A stretch of DNA of 64,000 bases, from positions 1,984,001 to 2,048,000 of the forward strand of contig CBDCWE010000003.1 of assembly GCA_965223355.1 (NCBI GenBank), written 5' to 3'. Source of the DNA: Tectiglobus sp965223355 (GTDB lineage: Bacteria; Pseudomonadota; Alphaproteobacteria; Rhizobiales; Hyphomicrobiaceae). This document shows positions 38,249 to 47,491 of the stretch, piece by piece. A program made the position numbers and the translations under genes. The notes under the pieces are model-generated. The model did not search any database. It was not told the DNA's origin and was given only the letters and a program-made list of their open reading frames with translations. Each line of letters begins with the position of its first letter. Within the stretch, counting starts at the first letter, position 1.

Positions 38249-39196
38249 TCACGTCACCTCGCCGTTGACGAAGGCCTCGACCAGCGACCGTGCAATCGCC
38301 TGCCGGCCGGGCACGTTGAGGTTTTCCGGATGGGTCCCGTCCATCATTGCGCGGATTTCAGCGCGGCAGAACCAGCGCGCGTCCTGGATCTCGTCGGGGT
38401 CGATCCTGATGTCCGTGGTCTGGGCGATGCCATGGCAGCCAATCATCAGGGAATGCGGGAACGGCCACGGCTGTGACAGGTAGAAACGAACATCGCCGAC
38501 GACAATGCCGACCTCTTCCATCGTCTCGCGGCGCACGGCATGGCGGATGTCTTCGCCAGGCTCCATGAAACCGGCGAGCGTCGACCACATGTAGGTGTCG
38601 AAACGCGATTCGTGTCCCAGAAGGCAGCGCTCGTTGGGCGGGTCGACGATCAACATGATGACGACCGGATCGGTGCGCGGGAACTGGTCGCGCCCGCAGG
38701 CCCAACAGTTGCGCCGCCAACCGCCGTCCTTGACGTCGGTGGTACCGCCGCAGCGCCCGCAATGGCGGGCATTTTCGTGCCAATGATTGAGCGCCTTGGC
38801 CATGCCGAACAGCGACAGGTCATCCGGATCCATATCGCTGGTCATAGCTAATGTGCGCAGGTCAACCATGGGAAACAGCGCCGCTGCCGCCGCCGGTGTC
38901 GCCCGTGCATGGTGCTCGCTGACGGCAAGCGCAAACCGGGCGGTTCCATCCGGGTGGATCCCTAAGAAATAGCCGTCCGCAACCGGCAGACCGAGATCCT
39001 GCAGTTCATCGCGCGTGAACCATTTCGGAGCGGCACCGGACCGGTCCTCGTTCGACACGATTACCGGTCTTTCACCGGCAAGGACCAGAATTCTGGTGCC
39101 CGGCTCGTTCAGCCTTTCGGCCAGATAGGCTTCGTCCGAACGGCGGATGCTTTGGCGATCGAGGATTGATGAGTCGCGGATTGTCGGTATGAACAT
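38249..39196 (-). CDS. nudC: NADH pyrophosphatase (Nudix hydrolase)
   Basis: A 315-aa NudC. The zinc ribbon is HCGRCGG...NCWACGRDQFPRTDP. The Nudix box is GFMEPGEDIRHAVRRETMEE followed by VGI, with the metal-binding Glu set, then the NudC-type SQPWPFPHSLMIG. It hydrolyses NAD(H) and removes NAD caps from RNA. Start ATG 39196 has GGAGG at 8 nt; the 10-codon upstream extension is unlikely. Confidence 0.95.
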   Translation of the reverse strand: MFIPTIRDSSILDRQSIRRSDEAYLAERLNEPGTRILVLAGERPVIVSNEDRSGAAPKWFTRDELQDLGLPVADGYFLGIHPDGTARFALAVSEHHARATPAAAAALFPMVDLRTLAMTSDMDPDDLSLFGMAKALNHWHENARHCGRCGGTTDVKDGGWRRNCWACGRDQFPRTDPVVIMLIVDPPNERCLLGHESRFDTYMWSTLAGFMEPGEDIRHAVRRETMEEVGIVVGDVRFYLSQPWPFPHSLMIGCHGIAQTTDIRIDPDEIQDARWFCRAEIRAMMDGTHPENLNVPGRQAIARSLVEAFVNGEVT

Positions 39197-39361
39197 GGCT
39201 TGCCTCCAGCGGCGCGACAACAGCACAGGGCGTCAAAGTGCGCAACGCAGGGGATGCGGTGCGACCGCGGTTGCGGGCAAAATCAGGTATGTGCGCCGCC
39301 GCCGCGGACAATCGCCCGTCGTTATGCCCCTTGCTCTCCTGTCACAAAACGGCCATATAGG

Positions 39362-39462
39362 CTGCGGGAGGTTGGCGCGGACGTGTCCCTCGCCAACCGG
39401 GTCAGGTCCGGAAGGAAGCAGCCCTAACGAGCCCGACATGGGTCGTTGCTCAGCCTCCCACT
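39362..39462 (+). ncRNA. ffs: Signal recognition particle RNA (4.5S type)
   Basis: About 100 bases folding as one rod: gggaggttggc pairs with the end ...cagcctccc. The conserved apical domain gggtcaggtccggaaggaag followed by cagccctaa contains the GGAA tetraloop and Ffh-binding asymmetric loop. Boundaries are approximate. Confidence 0.95.
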
Positions 39463-39862
39463 TAAGATCATGGAAACGGCCCGCTCGACACCCGCCTTGG
39501 CGACAGGCTGAGAACAATAGGTGCCGTAGCCGTAGGCGTCGGGCAATAAAGCCGTCATCGGGGCCGGGTCAAGCGGCGGCCGGCCCAAACCCCATGATCT
39601 GACGGGCGGGCGGGGAGCGGGCCGGCCCGCTCGATCAGCCTGAGGCGGACATGATCTCGTGTTCCGGATCGAGCGCCTGGTTCCCGGACGGAGGTCGTCA
39701 AGCGTTTGTTAATCCAGAACACAATCAGGGGGCGAGCAAAAGACGGGCAAGACGCGGGCAAAAACTGGCTTGTGATGTGGCGGCGACGGTTGCGAACCAA
39801 GCGTCGGCGAAGCAATACTGGCTTAAAGTGTGGTCAAACGAAGAAGGCTGTGGTTGAAGACA
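39463..39862. other. Intergenic region with repeat fragments
   Basis: No gene is seen. 39553-39620 resembles repeat E (aaaccccatgatctgacggg). 39699-39735 contains gtcaagcgtttgttaatcca followed by gaacaca, matching one end of repeat H near 42518. Confidence 0.5.
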
Positions 39863-40042
39863 ATGGTTCTTGATCTAGTCAAGGCAGCTATCCTGCCTCT
39901 CGCAGGCGCGATAAGTGTTGGCGTTCTGACCTGGGGATTGATCACGCAGGCGAGCGGCGCCAGCGCCATGACAATGACGGTCGTAGGGTTGTTGGCTTAC
40001 GTTGTTGTGTGGGTGGGTGGTCTCTATATCACCCGGAAGTAA
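39863..40042 (+). CDS. Small two-helix membrane protein
   Basis: A 59-aa protein with two hydrophobic segments (AAILPLAGAISVGVLTWGLI and MTVVGLLAYVVVWVGGLYIT) and a basic tail TRK. A GTG 33 bp upstream would add KRRRLWLK. No family is recognised. It is isolated between SRP RNA and an IS630 copy, so its status is uncertain. Confidence 0.5.
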   Translation: MVLDLVKAAILPLAGAISVGVLTWGLITQASGASAMTMTVVGLLAYVVVWVGGLYITRK

Positions 40043-40154
40043 GCCGCCGATTGATTGTGTTGTAGCGTAGCGAACACGATCCGACCTGCGCCCGGGCTGG
40101 TATGAAGTGCCCGATCCAGAATAGTAGACTGCTAGCTGATAAGCCCAGGCCCAC

Positions 40155-41397
40155 TAGTGTTCCGCCTTTTTTAAACTGGCGGGTTGCGTTTGTTGGCGAA
40201 CAGTGATTCTTCGGTTGTCATCAACGATGGTAGGGGGACGTCAGAATGGCCAATAAGAGACACATTGTCGAGTTGTCAGGCGATGAGCGCGCGCGCTTGA
40301 GCGCAATGATCACCAAGGGCAAGTGTTCGGCGCAGGCAAACCTTAAAGCGCGGATCTTGCTGAAGGCGGATCAGGGCCCGAGTGGTGAAGGCTTATGCGA
40401 CACTGCGATTTGTGAGGCGCTTGAGACCAATGTCAGAATGGTCGAGCGGGTGCGCCAGAAGTGCGTCCTCGAAGGGCTCGAGGCGGTGTTTAGGCGCAAG
40501 CAACGTGAGACCCCGCCGAGACAACCGATCTTTGACGGCGAGGCTGAAGCCAGGCTCATTGCCCTGGCTTGCTCAGAGCCGCCTGAAGGGTGTGCACAAT
40601 GGACGATCCGTCTGCTCGCCGACAAGGTCGTCGAACTTGGCATCGTCGAGACGGTGCATCACAACACGGTCGCGCGGACGCTTAAAAAAACGAACTCAAG
40701 CCGCACCGCAGCAAATATTGGGTGATCCCGCCGAGCCAAAACGCCGCCTTCGTTGCCGCTATGGAAAACGTGCTCGCCGTTTATACCCGCTCGCATGATC
40801 CCAGCCGACCGCTGGTCTGTCTGGATGAGACCAGCAAACAGCTCGTTGCCGAAACACGCACGCCGATCCCGATGGCGCCGGGCCGGCCAGTGCGCTATGA
40901 TTATGAGTATCGCCGGGCCGGCGTCGCCAACCTGTTCATGGGCTTTGCGCCGCTCGAAGGCTGGCGCCATGTCAAAATCACGGACCGGCGCACCAGTATC
41001 GACTACGCGCATTTTCTGTGTGACTTGAGCGATCAGCACTTTGCCGAGGCGGAAAAGATCGTCCTTGTCCAGGATAACCTGTCAACCCACACCCATTCCG
41101 CGCTCTACGAAGCTTTCCCACCTGACCAAGCCCGCCGGCTGGTCGAGCGTTTCGAGTGGCATTATACACCCAGGCATGGCAGCTGGCTCAACATGGCCGA
41201 AGCCGAACTGTCCGTCCTTGCGCGCCAGTGCCTTAACCGGCGCATTCACGATAAGGTTTCACTGGAAGCGAAAGTTGAGCGCTGGCAACGACACCGCAAC
41301 AACCGCGCCCAAACCGCCAATTGGCGCTTCACCACCGAAGACGCGCGAATTAAACTCAAACGCCTGTACCCGACAATTTAGGTGAGTCGGAGCACTA
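40155..41397 (+). mobile_element. IS630-family insertion sequence, copy 2
   Basis: The body is 1239 bp (40157-41395) between TA 40155-40156 and 41396-41397. It is nearly identical to the copy at 780-2022 but inverted. Its right-hand TA is also the first TA of a repeat B copy, so the two elements share one CTAG. Confidence 0.94.
40246..41381 (+). CDS. IS630 transposase, two ORFs joined by -1 frameshift
   Basis: ORF A is 40246-40725 and ORF B 40722-41381. The A7 run at 40684-40690 precedes the open -1 extension KNELKPHRSKYWVIPP. The DDE segments are identical to copy 1. Differences from copy 1 lie near the C-terminus (KVSLEAKVERW here, KASLAAKVEHW in copy 1). Both copies look functional. Confidence 0.9.
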
Positions 41398-41532
41398 GAT
41401 CATCGTGCTTTAAGTTGGAACCGCTATTGCGGTTCCAACTTAAAGCACAAAGATGATCGCCACTTTAGAGGCGAGCAACTTTCTGCCTTTATTCGGGATC
41501 GTTCCGATTCCGAATAAAGGCAGGTTGCTCTA
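41396..41532 (-). repeat. Repeat B abutting IS630 copy 2
   Basis: A complete 133-bp copy (41398-41530) in reverse orientation, with TA at 41396-41397 and 41531-41532. IS630 copy 2 ends on its first TA. Confidence 0.93.
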
Positions 41533-41573
41533 GCGCCAATGTGGCCGAGATTTGGACGGTGCGGCGCTCCGGC

Positions 41574-42470
41574 TCAGTCGATGGGCGGTGCAGCCAGCAG
41601 CCGCGCGACGCAGTCCTCAAGCCCGGTCTCCCAGTGCGGCAACACGACACCAAACGTTTGCGCCAGCTTGGAGCAGTCCAGGCGCGCATTGGCCGGACGT
41701 GAGGAGCGGGCCTGGTATGCGGCCCGTGTGATGTGTTTGACGTTTGCGGTGGGGCCGCCGTGGCGCGCTGCGATCTCGAAGAGGCGTTGCGCGAGACCCG
41801 CCCAGGACGCCGCACCGCTGCCGGCCACATGATAGGTTCCCCAGAGGTCGTCGGACGGGTTCGCTACGATTGTGGCGGTGACCTTGAGCACCGCGTCGGC
41901 GAGATCAAGGGCATAGGTTGGCGAGCCGAACTCATCGGCCACGACATCGAATTGCCTTTCGTTCGCAGCGCGCGCCAGCATCGACTTGACGAAGTTGTTT
42001 GCGAACGGGCTGAAGATCCAGCCCATTCTCAGAATGACATGGTTGGGGTTCGCTGCAGCGACGCCAATCTCGGCTTCGAGCTTCGATGTGCCGAACGCAT
42101 TAAGCGGGCGCGGTGCGTCGGTCTCTTCATAGGCTGCCGATTTGCGGCCGTCGAACACGTGTGCCGTTGAAAGGTGCACGATTGGAAGGCCCAGGCGGGC
42201 GGCTCTTGCTGCAAGATTGGCGGCCCCGACAGCGTTTTCACGGCGTGCTTGACGTGGTTCGTCTTCAGCGGCATCGACACCGGTAAAGGCGGCCGCGTTG
42301 ATGATCACATCCGGAGCAATGCCGAACAGGGAACGGCCAATGCCGGGATTGCCGGCGAGGTCGAGGGCCGGTCGGCCGACCGCGTAAGCGGTCACGTCGG
42401 TTCGTGTTGTGAGCCGTTCGGAGATCGCACGGGCCACCTGACCATGCCAACCAGCTACCAGAATGCGCAT
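41574..42470 (-). CDS. RmlD-like dTDP-4-dehydrorhamnose reductase family protein
   Basis: A 298-aa extended SDR. It begins MRILVAGWHGQVARAI (GxxGQxG type), then VIINAAAFTGVDAAED, HLSTAHVFDGRKSAAYEETD and NAFGTSKLEAE. The last normally reads YGxSK, so the catalytic Tyr appears to be Phe. The C-terminal RPANARLDCSKLAQTFGV is typical of RmlD. No other rhamnose genes are near, so the role is uncertain. Confidence 0.83.
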   Translation of the reverse strand: MRILVAGWHGQVARAISERLTTRTDVTAYAVGRPALDLAGNPGIGRSLFGIAPDVIINAAAFTGVDAAEDEPRQARRENAVGAANLAARAARLGLPIVHLSTAHVFDGRKSAAYEETDAPRPLNAFGTSKLEAEIGVAAANPNHVILRMGWIFSPFANNFVKSMLARAANERQFDVVADEFGSPTYALDLADAVLKVTATIVANPSDDLWGTYHVAGSGAASWAGLAQRLFEIAARHGGPTANVKHITRAAYQARSSRPANARLDCSKLAQTFGVVLPHWETGLEDCVARLLAAPPID

Positions 42471-42499
42471 CTATCAAACCCGATCGCGTTTTGGCTTTT

Positions 42500-42593
42500 G
42501 CGTGAAACTAGGCCAACCTTTTTGTTTGTGTTCTGGACTAACAGACGCTTGACGCATTCCACCGGGCAAGCAAGTGTCTCATCCAGAACACTA
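42500..42593. repeat. Repeat H between RmlD-like and GGT genes
   Basis: Inverted arms gtgttctggactaacagacg and aagtgtctcatccagaacac, followed by TAG. The TAG is the complement-strand context of the GGT stop codon at 42591. Related fragments are at 39699-39735 and just after 26735. Confidence 0.7.
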
Positions 42594-44198
42594 GACTTCG
42601 AGCGCCATGCCGTCGCGGCCGGGGTCGGCGCCGCCATCCCATTTGTCGCCGGCCAGGCGAATGCCGTGGACACCGGCAAACACATAGGAAAACGGATTGC
42701 GTTCGACCGGATAGCCCCTGTCTGTCAGTTCCTCCGTCACAAAGTGCGGGATGCGGTTCGAGACGTCGATGGTGTTCGAATTCGCCGTAATCCGCGGCGC
42801 GGCGACGGCTTCGGTCATGGTCATGGCGAAATCCATGACGTTGAGGATCGCCTGCAGAACGCCCATCGTAATGAACGTGCCGCCTGGCGCGCCGACCACG
42901 ATGTAGGGCCGATCGCCCTTGAAGACGATCGTCGGACACATCGCCGTGAAGCGGCGTTTGCCCGGCTGGATCGAATGCGGCATGCCGGGGCGCGGGTCGA
43001 AGGCGCCCATGCAGCCATTGTACATGAACCCGAGGCCGTTGCTCACAACGCCGGACGGCATGCCGAGGGAATGCGTCATCGACACGGCGTTGCCGTGTTC
43101 ATCGACCACGCAAACGTGGGTGGTGTCCCTGGATTCTTCGGGATGGCCAAGGCGTACGACGTTGGCCTTCTCGCCGTTCTTTATGCGTGCGGCCAGATCG
43201 GCAGCGTAGCCCTTGTCGATAAATTCGCCGACCGGCACATGATCGAACGCCGGATCACCGAGCTTGTTGTCCTTGTCGATGGTGGCGTACTTCATGGCTT
43301 CGGCAACGATTGCAATGTAGTCGGCCGAGTTGTGGCGCATGGCGGCGAGATCAAACTGCTCAAGGATATTCAACATCTCGATGATCATGACGCCGCCACC
43401 GGGCGGCTGGTTCGTGGCCACCGGATTGCCGCGGTACGTCCCCCAGACCGGTTCGCTGCGAACAGTACGGTAGTTGCGCAGGTCCTCAATGCTGAGCAGG
43501 CCGCCGTTCGCCTGCATGTCGGCGGCGATTTCCTCACCAAGTTCGCCACCGTAGAACAGATCCGAGCCGCCGTCGCGGATGCGCTCCAGCGTGCGCTTCA
43601 TATCGCGGTTCTCGACGCGCGCGCCAATCGGATAAGTGTTGCCATCATCATCGAAGTAGATCGCCCGGCCGGCTTCGGTGTGGCGCATTTTGTCGAGCAT
43701 CGACATGCGCCCCATAATGTTCGATGAGGACCAGAACTCGTCGATGTGGGGGCGCACGACAAAGCCCCGGGCGGCATGATCGATGGCCGGCTGGACGATA
43801 TCCTTCCACTCGAACGTACCGTGCTCGGCGACGGCCTCGCAGTAGGCCTTGAGGCTGCCCGGCGTCATAATAGATTGATAGCCGCATTCGTTGGCGCGGT
43901 TGTTCAGAATGAACCCGAAACCGTCGCGCGATTGCGACACGATCTGGTCGGCCCACATCTGCGGCGTGGCGGCGGCCGGGGCGGTGGTGTGAAAGTCGAT
44001 AAAGCCGTGCAAGCCCTTGTCTGCGAGATAAAGTTGCATGGTGCCGAAGCCGGCAATGCCGCACATCATCGGGTCGACGACGGTCTGTACCATTGCGCAG
44101 GTTATGGCTGCATCAACAGCGTTGCCGCCGCGCATCAAAGCGATGGCACCGGCTTCGACGGCTTCCGGTTGTGGGGCGCATACCATGCCCTTTGTCAT
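42591..44198 (-). CDS. Gamma-glutamyltransferase-family protein
   Basis: A 535-aa Ntn-hydrolase precursor. The autoprocessing nucleophile is Thr in ESRDTTHVCVVDEHGNAVSM. Other family segments are AIALMRGGNAVDAAI, GGVMIIEMLN and VVGAPGGTFITMGVLQ. GGTs transfer or hydrolyse gamma-glutamyl groups; related forms act as acylases. No signal peptide is visible, so it may be cytosolic. ATG 44198 follows GGAAGGAAA. Stop TAG lies on a repeat boundary. Confidence 0.88.
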   Translation of the reverse strand: MTKGMVCAPQPEAVEAGAIALMRGGNAVDAAITCAMVQTVVDPMMCGIAGFGTMQLYLADKGLHGFIDFHTTAPAAATPQMWADQIVSQSRDGFGFILNNRANECGYQSIMTPGSLKAYCEAVAEHGTFEWKDIVQPAIDHAARGFVVRPHIDEFWSSSNIMGRMSMLDKMRHTEAGRAIYFDDDGNTYPIGARVENRDMKRTLERIRDGGSDLFYGGELGEEIAADMQANGGLLSIEDLRNYRTVRSEPVWGTYRGNPVATNQPPGGGVMIIEMLNILEQFDLAAMRHNSADYIAIVAEAMKYATIDKDNKLGDPAFDHVPVGEFIDKGYAADLAARIKNGEKANVVRLGHPEESRDTTHVCVVDEHGNAVSMTHSLGMPSGVVSNGLGFMYNGCMGAFDPRPGMPHSIQPGKRRFTAMCPTIVFKGDRPYIVVGAPGGTFITMGVLQAILNVMDFAMTMTEAVAAPRITANSNTIDVSNRIPHFVTEELTDRGYPVERNPFSYVFAGVHGIRLAGDKWDGGADPGRDGMALEV

Positions 44199-44372
44199 GA
44201 TCACTTTCCTTCCGAAGGCTGCAGGTTTGGATGATCAGTCTATAGCAGCGCTGAAATCCGTCCATTGATGCTTGCAGTGGCGCCCAACCGCAGCACTTGT
44301 CCACGGTTCTCGGTCAGGCCTAACCTGCGGCATCGGGCAGCCGCCCGATGTCCGGGCCGGGAGCAGAGGTCA

Positions 44373-44654
44373 ATGCGTGATATTTCATTTGACGTTTTGC
44401 AGCGCGCCGTCGTGGCGGGTGGCTCAGCCTTCGGCGAGGTTGGTGCTAACGAGCGACCTGATGCGCGCGCCGATGTGCGCGCCCGCGTCCGGGTCGATCC
44501 GGCTGCGCCGCGGAACAAGGTCACCACGGATATCGCTCTGGCGCCGCGCGATAGCGATGGGCTTATCAGCGCGCGACTGGGGCGTATGGCGCCACGACGT
44601 GTCGATTGGTTAGCTTGTATGACGCCTGACAATGGGGTCGTGGTTCAACGATAA
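44373..44654 (+). pseudogene. N-terminal fragment of an alpha/beta-hydrolase-domain protein
   Basis: The frame reads SFDVLQRAVVAGGSAFGEVG and ANERPDARADVRARV...NKVTTDIALAPRDSDGLI. This matches the start of large alpha/beta-hydrolase-domain proteins, where FAGGxSFGxVGPYERL is typical. It breaks off after about 75 residues; the hydrolase core is absent. Likely a decayed gene upstream of the phosphodiesterase. Confidence 0.6.
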
Positions 44655-44681
44655 ACCATGACCGGGCAACTGGAGGGAGTG

Positions 44682-46151
44682 ATGGCGGAAACAGCTGAAC
44701 GGCGCTGTTTGATCGTGGTGTTCGATGCCTTGCGACCGGAGTTCGTAACCCCCGATCTGATGCCGAATTTGAGCGCCTTTGCGGCTTCCGGGGTGCGCTA
44801 TGCCAACAGCCGGTCGATCTTCCTGACGGAGACGCGCGTCAACCAAACAGCCGTTGTGACGGGATGTCTGCCTTATCGTAACGGCATTGTCGCAAATCAC
44901 ATGCTGGCAACCGACGTATGGACTGACAAGTCGATCAACACCGGCCTCGAGGACCAGCTTGCCGAGGCGTTCGAGGCAGCAACGGACGGTCTCATCAAGG
45001 TGCCGACGCTGGGCGAGCGATTGACTGGCGCGGGCCGGCGGTATGCCTCGCTCAGCGCCGGAACGCCGGGCGGCGGACGCTTGATCAATCACAGTGCGCA
45101 GCGCGACGGCAGCTTTCGACTGGCGATGCGCGCTCCAGAGGCGGCCGTGCCTGAGGGCGTGCAGAACAGCATCTTTGCTGCGATTGGCGCGTTGCCCGAA
45201 TACCGGCGCCCGGCGAGCGCATGGATCAACTGGGCCGTCGACAGTTATCTCAAGTGGGTCGAACCGGAGGTCCGGCCCGACGTCATGCTGCTGTGGCTGT
45301 GTGAGCCGGATGAGACGTTTCACTATCACGGGATCGGCTCGCCTGCGGCGCTGACGAGCGTTCGACATGCTGACACCGAGTTCGGCCGCATCCTGGCGGC
45401 ACATCAGGCGGAAATCGATGCCGGTGTGATGCACATCATCGCGATGTCGGATCACGGCCAGATTACGCTTGAGGGCGAGCGGCTCGACCTCGTCAGCCGG
45501 TTGCGAGAGGCCGGCATTAGGGCCGCAAAGCAGCCAGGGGACGATACTGATTGCGTCGTGATCGTGCACAACAGCGGCGGCATCTGGGTGCGCGATGACG
45601 ATCCGGCAATCACGGCTCAGGTTGTCGATTTCCTGCTGCAACAGGACTGGTGCGGGCCGATCTTCTCGCGCCGGGGTACGGCCGGAACCCTGCGGCTTGG
45701 CGAGGTCAACCTCGACCACCCGCGCGCGCCAACCGTGGCTGTGACGCTCCGGACGAACGATGATGCGAACACGTTCGGCCGGCTGGGCGCGACCCGTCAC
45801 GATGCACCCTATCCGACAGGCGGCGGCTGCCATGGCGGCCTCAGCGCCTATGAACTTCACAACTTTCTGTCGATGGCCGGCGGCGCTTTCAAGTCCGGCG
45901 CGGTGGCCCGGCTGCCGGCGTCGAATGTCGATATTGCGCCGACGGTTTGCCAATTGCTGGGACTTGATGTGGCGGCGGAGTGTGACGGACGGGTCTTGCA
46001 TGAGGCGATGTTGGCGCCATCGCGGCTGCCGGATCAAGCGGCTCCGTCCGAGGCAACCATCGTTGCGCAGAACTCACGCGGGCCGAAGACCCATCTTTCG
46101 TTCACCGAATTCGGTGGCGTGCGCTATCTTAACCGGGCCTGGGTTGCATGA
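44682..46151 (+). CDS. Alkaline-phosphatase-superfamily phosphodiesterase
   Basis: A 489-aa protein of the nucleotide pyrophosphatase/phosphodiesterase type. Metal and catalytic features: Asp in VVFDALRPE, probable Thr nucleophile in NQTAVVTGCLPYRNGI, Asp and His in CEPDETFHYHG, Asp-His in AMSDHGQITLEG, and His in GCHGGLSAYEL. It hydrolyses phosphodiester or phosphonate bonds; the substrate is unknown. GGAGGGAG precedes ATG 44682. No clear signal peptide. Confidence 0.85.
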   Translation: MAETAERRCLIVVFDALRPEFVTPDLMPNLSAFAASGVRYANSRSIFLTETRVNQTAVVTGCLPYRNGIVANHMLATDVWTDKSINTGLEDQLAEAFEAATDGLIKVPTLGERLTGAGRRYASLSAGTPGGGRLINHSAQRDGSFRLAMRAPEAAVPEGVQNSIFAAIGALPEYRRPASAWINWAVDSYLKWVEPEVRPDVMLLWLCEPDETFHYHGIGSPAALTSVRHADTEFGRILAAHQAEIDAGVMHIIAMSDHGQITLEGERLDLVSRLREAGIRAAKQPGDDTDCVVIVHNSGGIWVRDDDPAITAQVVDFLLQQDWCGPIFSRRGTAGTLRLGEVNLDHPRAPTVAVTLRTNDDANTFGRLGATRHDAPYPTGGGCHGGLSAYELHNFLSMAGGAFKSGAVARLPASNVDIAPTVCQLLGLDVAAECDGRVLHEAMLAPSRLPDQAAPSEATIVAQNSRGPKTHLSFTEFGGVRYLNRAWVA

Positions 46152-46345
46152 TCTTTGCAGCGCTGCGCAGGCGCCTTGGATGCGACGTGTGCCGGCCATC
46201 TCACCGCTGTCCCAGATCACTGGCGCGGCGCCAGAAGAGTGCGCAAATCTGTCCCTTGTGAACTGGTCCCCGGGCCACGTTCCGATATCCTGTTCCACGT
46301 TGACGATTAAGGGAAAATCAAAGCTCGGCCGCCGGGCAGGTTGCC

Positions 46346-47341
46346 CTAAGGCGCAACAAAGAAGCGCTCGAAATGCTCAACCACGCGATCCGGCCGTTCT
46401 TCGGGGATATAGTGGCCGCAGTCGAGCGGTTCGGCATCAACGATGTTGCTGGCATAGTGGCGCCAGACTTCGCCGAATGCGCCGGAGCGTGGGGGTGAAA
46501 TTCCGCGAGCCCCCCACAGCAGCAGCAGCGGCGTGTCGATCTTGCGGTCGGCGTCCGCCGTGTCGATCTCGAAGTCAGACGTCGCCGTTGCACGATAATC
46601 GCGGCAGGAACCGGAGATCGTTTTCAACGTGTAGCAGCGCACATATTCCGCCAGCGTCGCTGCGGTGAGAAAGCCCAATCCGGTCCCACCGCGAATGACC
46701 ATGCGACTTTTCAGGAAGTACTCGGCCGGGACAGCGCTGATCATGCGTTCCGGCAGCGGTTCGGGTTGCGCCATGAAGCTCCAATGCCAGGTGCGGATCA
46801 CCCAGTCTTTGTCGACGTTGTTCCAGACGAAGTGATTGGGAAGGATGTCCAGGAGGCAAAGTTTTCGGACCCGCTCTGGATGATCGATCGTCAAGCGGTG
46901 CGCAGTGCGGCCACCGCGGTCGTGGCCGGCAACGAAGAACGTCTGATGACCGAGCACGTCCATGATCTCACACATGTCGTTGGCCATGGCACGGAAGCTA
47001 AAGTTGACGTGTTTCTCACCGGCCGGCGGCAGCGAACTGTCGCCGTAACCGCGCAGGTCCGGCAGGATGACGTGATACTTGGCGGCCAGTCGTGAGCCAA
47101 CCCGGTGCCAGCACACATGGTTCTGCGGATTGCCGTGAAGCAGGAGCAAGGGCGGCCCGGCACCGCCGTGGCGCAAGCGGATGACTGCACCGCGCGTACG
47201 TATCTCTTGGTGCTTAAACCCGGGAAACAGCGCCGCCACCTGTTCCGAGCCGGCGTGGTCCGGGCTGGTCCGGTAGTCCGCTGGTCCAAACTCTCTGACA
47301 ACGGCTGGGACAAGGGCCGGCGCGATTGCCTCTTCGATCAT
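46346..47341 (-). CDS. Haloacetate dehalogenase-like alpha/beta hydrolase
   Basis: A 331-aa hydrolase resembling fluoroacetate dehalogenase. The nucleophile is Asp in VAGHDRGGRTAHRL with the two Arg used for carboxylate binding. The halide-pocket pair is in RTWHWSFMAQPEP (His-Trp), the oxyanion segment is LLLLHGNPQNHVCW, and the catalytic His is in CGHYIPEE. These match DehH1/FAcD enzymes, which release halide from haloacetates. Start MIEEAIAP at 47341 with GGGA upstream is preferred to the earlier starts. Confidence 0.85.
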   Translation of the reverse strand: MIEEAIAPALVPAVVREFGPADYRTSPDHAGSEQVAALFPGFKHQEIRTRGAVIRLRHGGAGPPLLLLHGNPQNHVCWHRVGSRLAAKYHVILPDLRGYGDSSLPPAGEKHVNFSFRAMANDMCEIMDVLGHQTFFVAGHDRGGRTAHRLTIDHPERVRKLCLLDILPNHFVWNNVDKDWVIRTWHWSFMAQPEPLPERMISAVPAEYFLKSRMVIRGGTGLGFLTAATLAEYVRCYTLKTISGSCRDYRATATSDFEIDTADADRKIDTPLLLLWGARGISPPRSGAFGEVWRHYASNIVDAEPLDCGHYIPEERPDRVVEHFERFFVAP

Positions 47342-47437
47342 GACGGTGTTCCCTTCAAACGGGTTCGGCCCGGACAACGACGCCTTGCCGGGCCTGGCCG
47401 TGCGAACGCGATCGATCGCCATCTCGGCCGGCGGCCT

Positions 47438-47476
47438 AATACCAGCCCGCATAAATATTGGCCCGTTTCATGGGTC
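47438..47476 (+). repeat. Repeat F copy
   Basis: taataccagcccgcataaat, then attggcccgtttcatg. It lies between the TauD and dehalogenase-like genes. Confidence 0.75.
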
Positions 47477-47491
47477 GGGCCGGCCGCTCGC

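Noticed and set aside
42174..43727. 517-aa plus-strand ORF
   Set aside because: Antisense of the gamma-glutamyltransferase-like gene; composition is that of a high-GC shadow frame.
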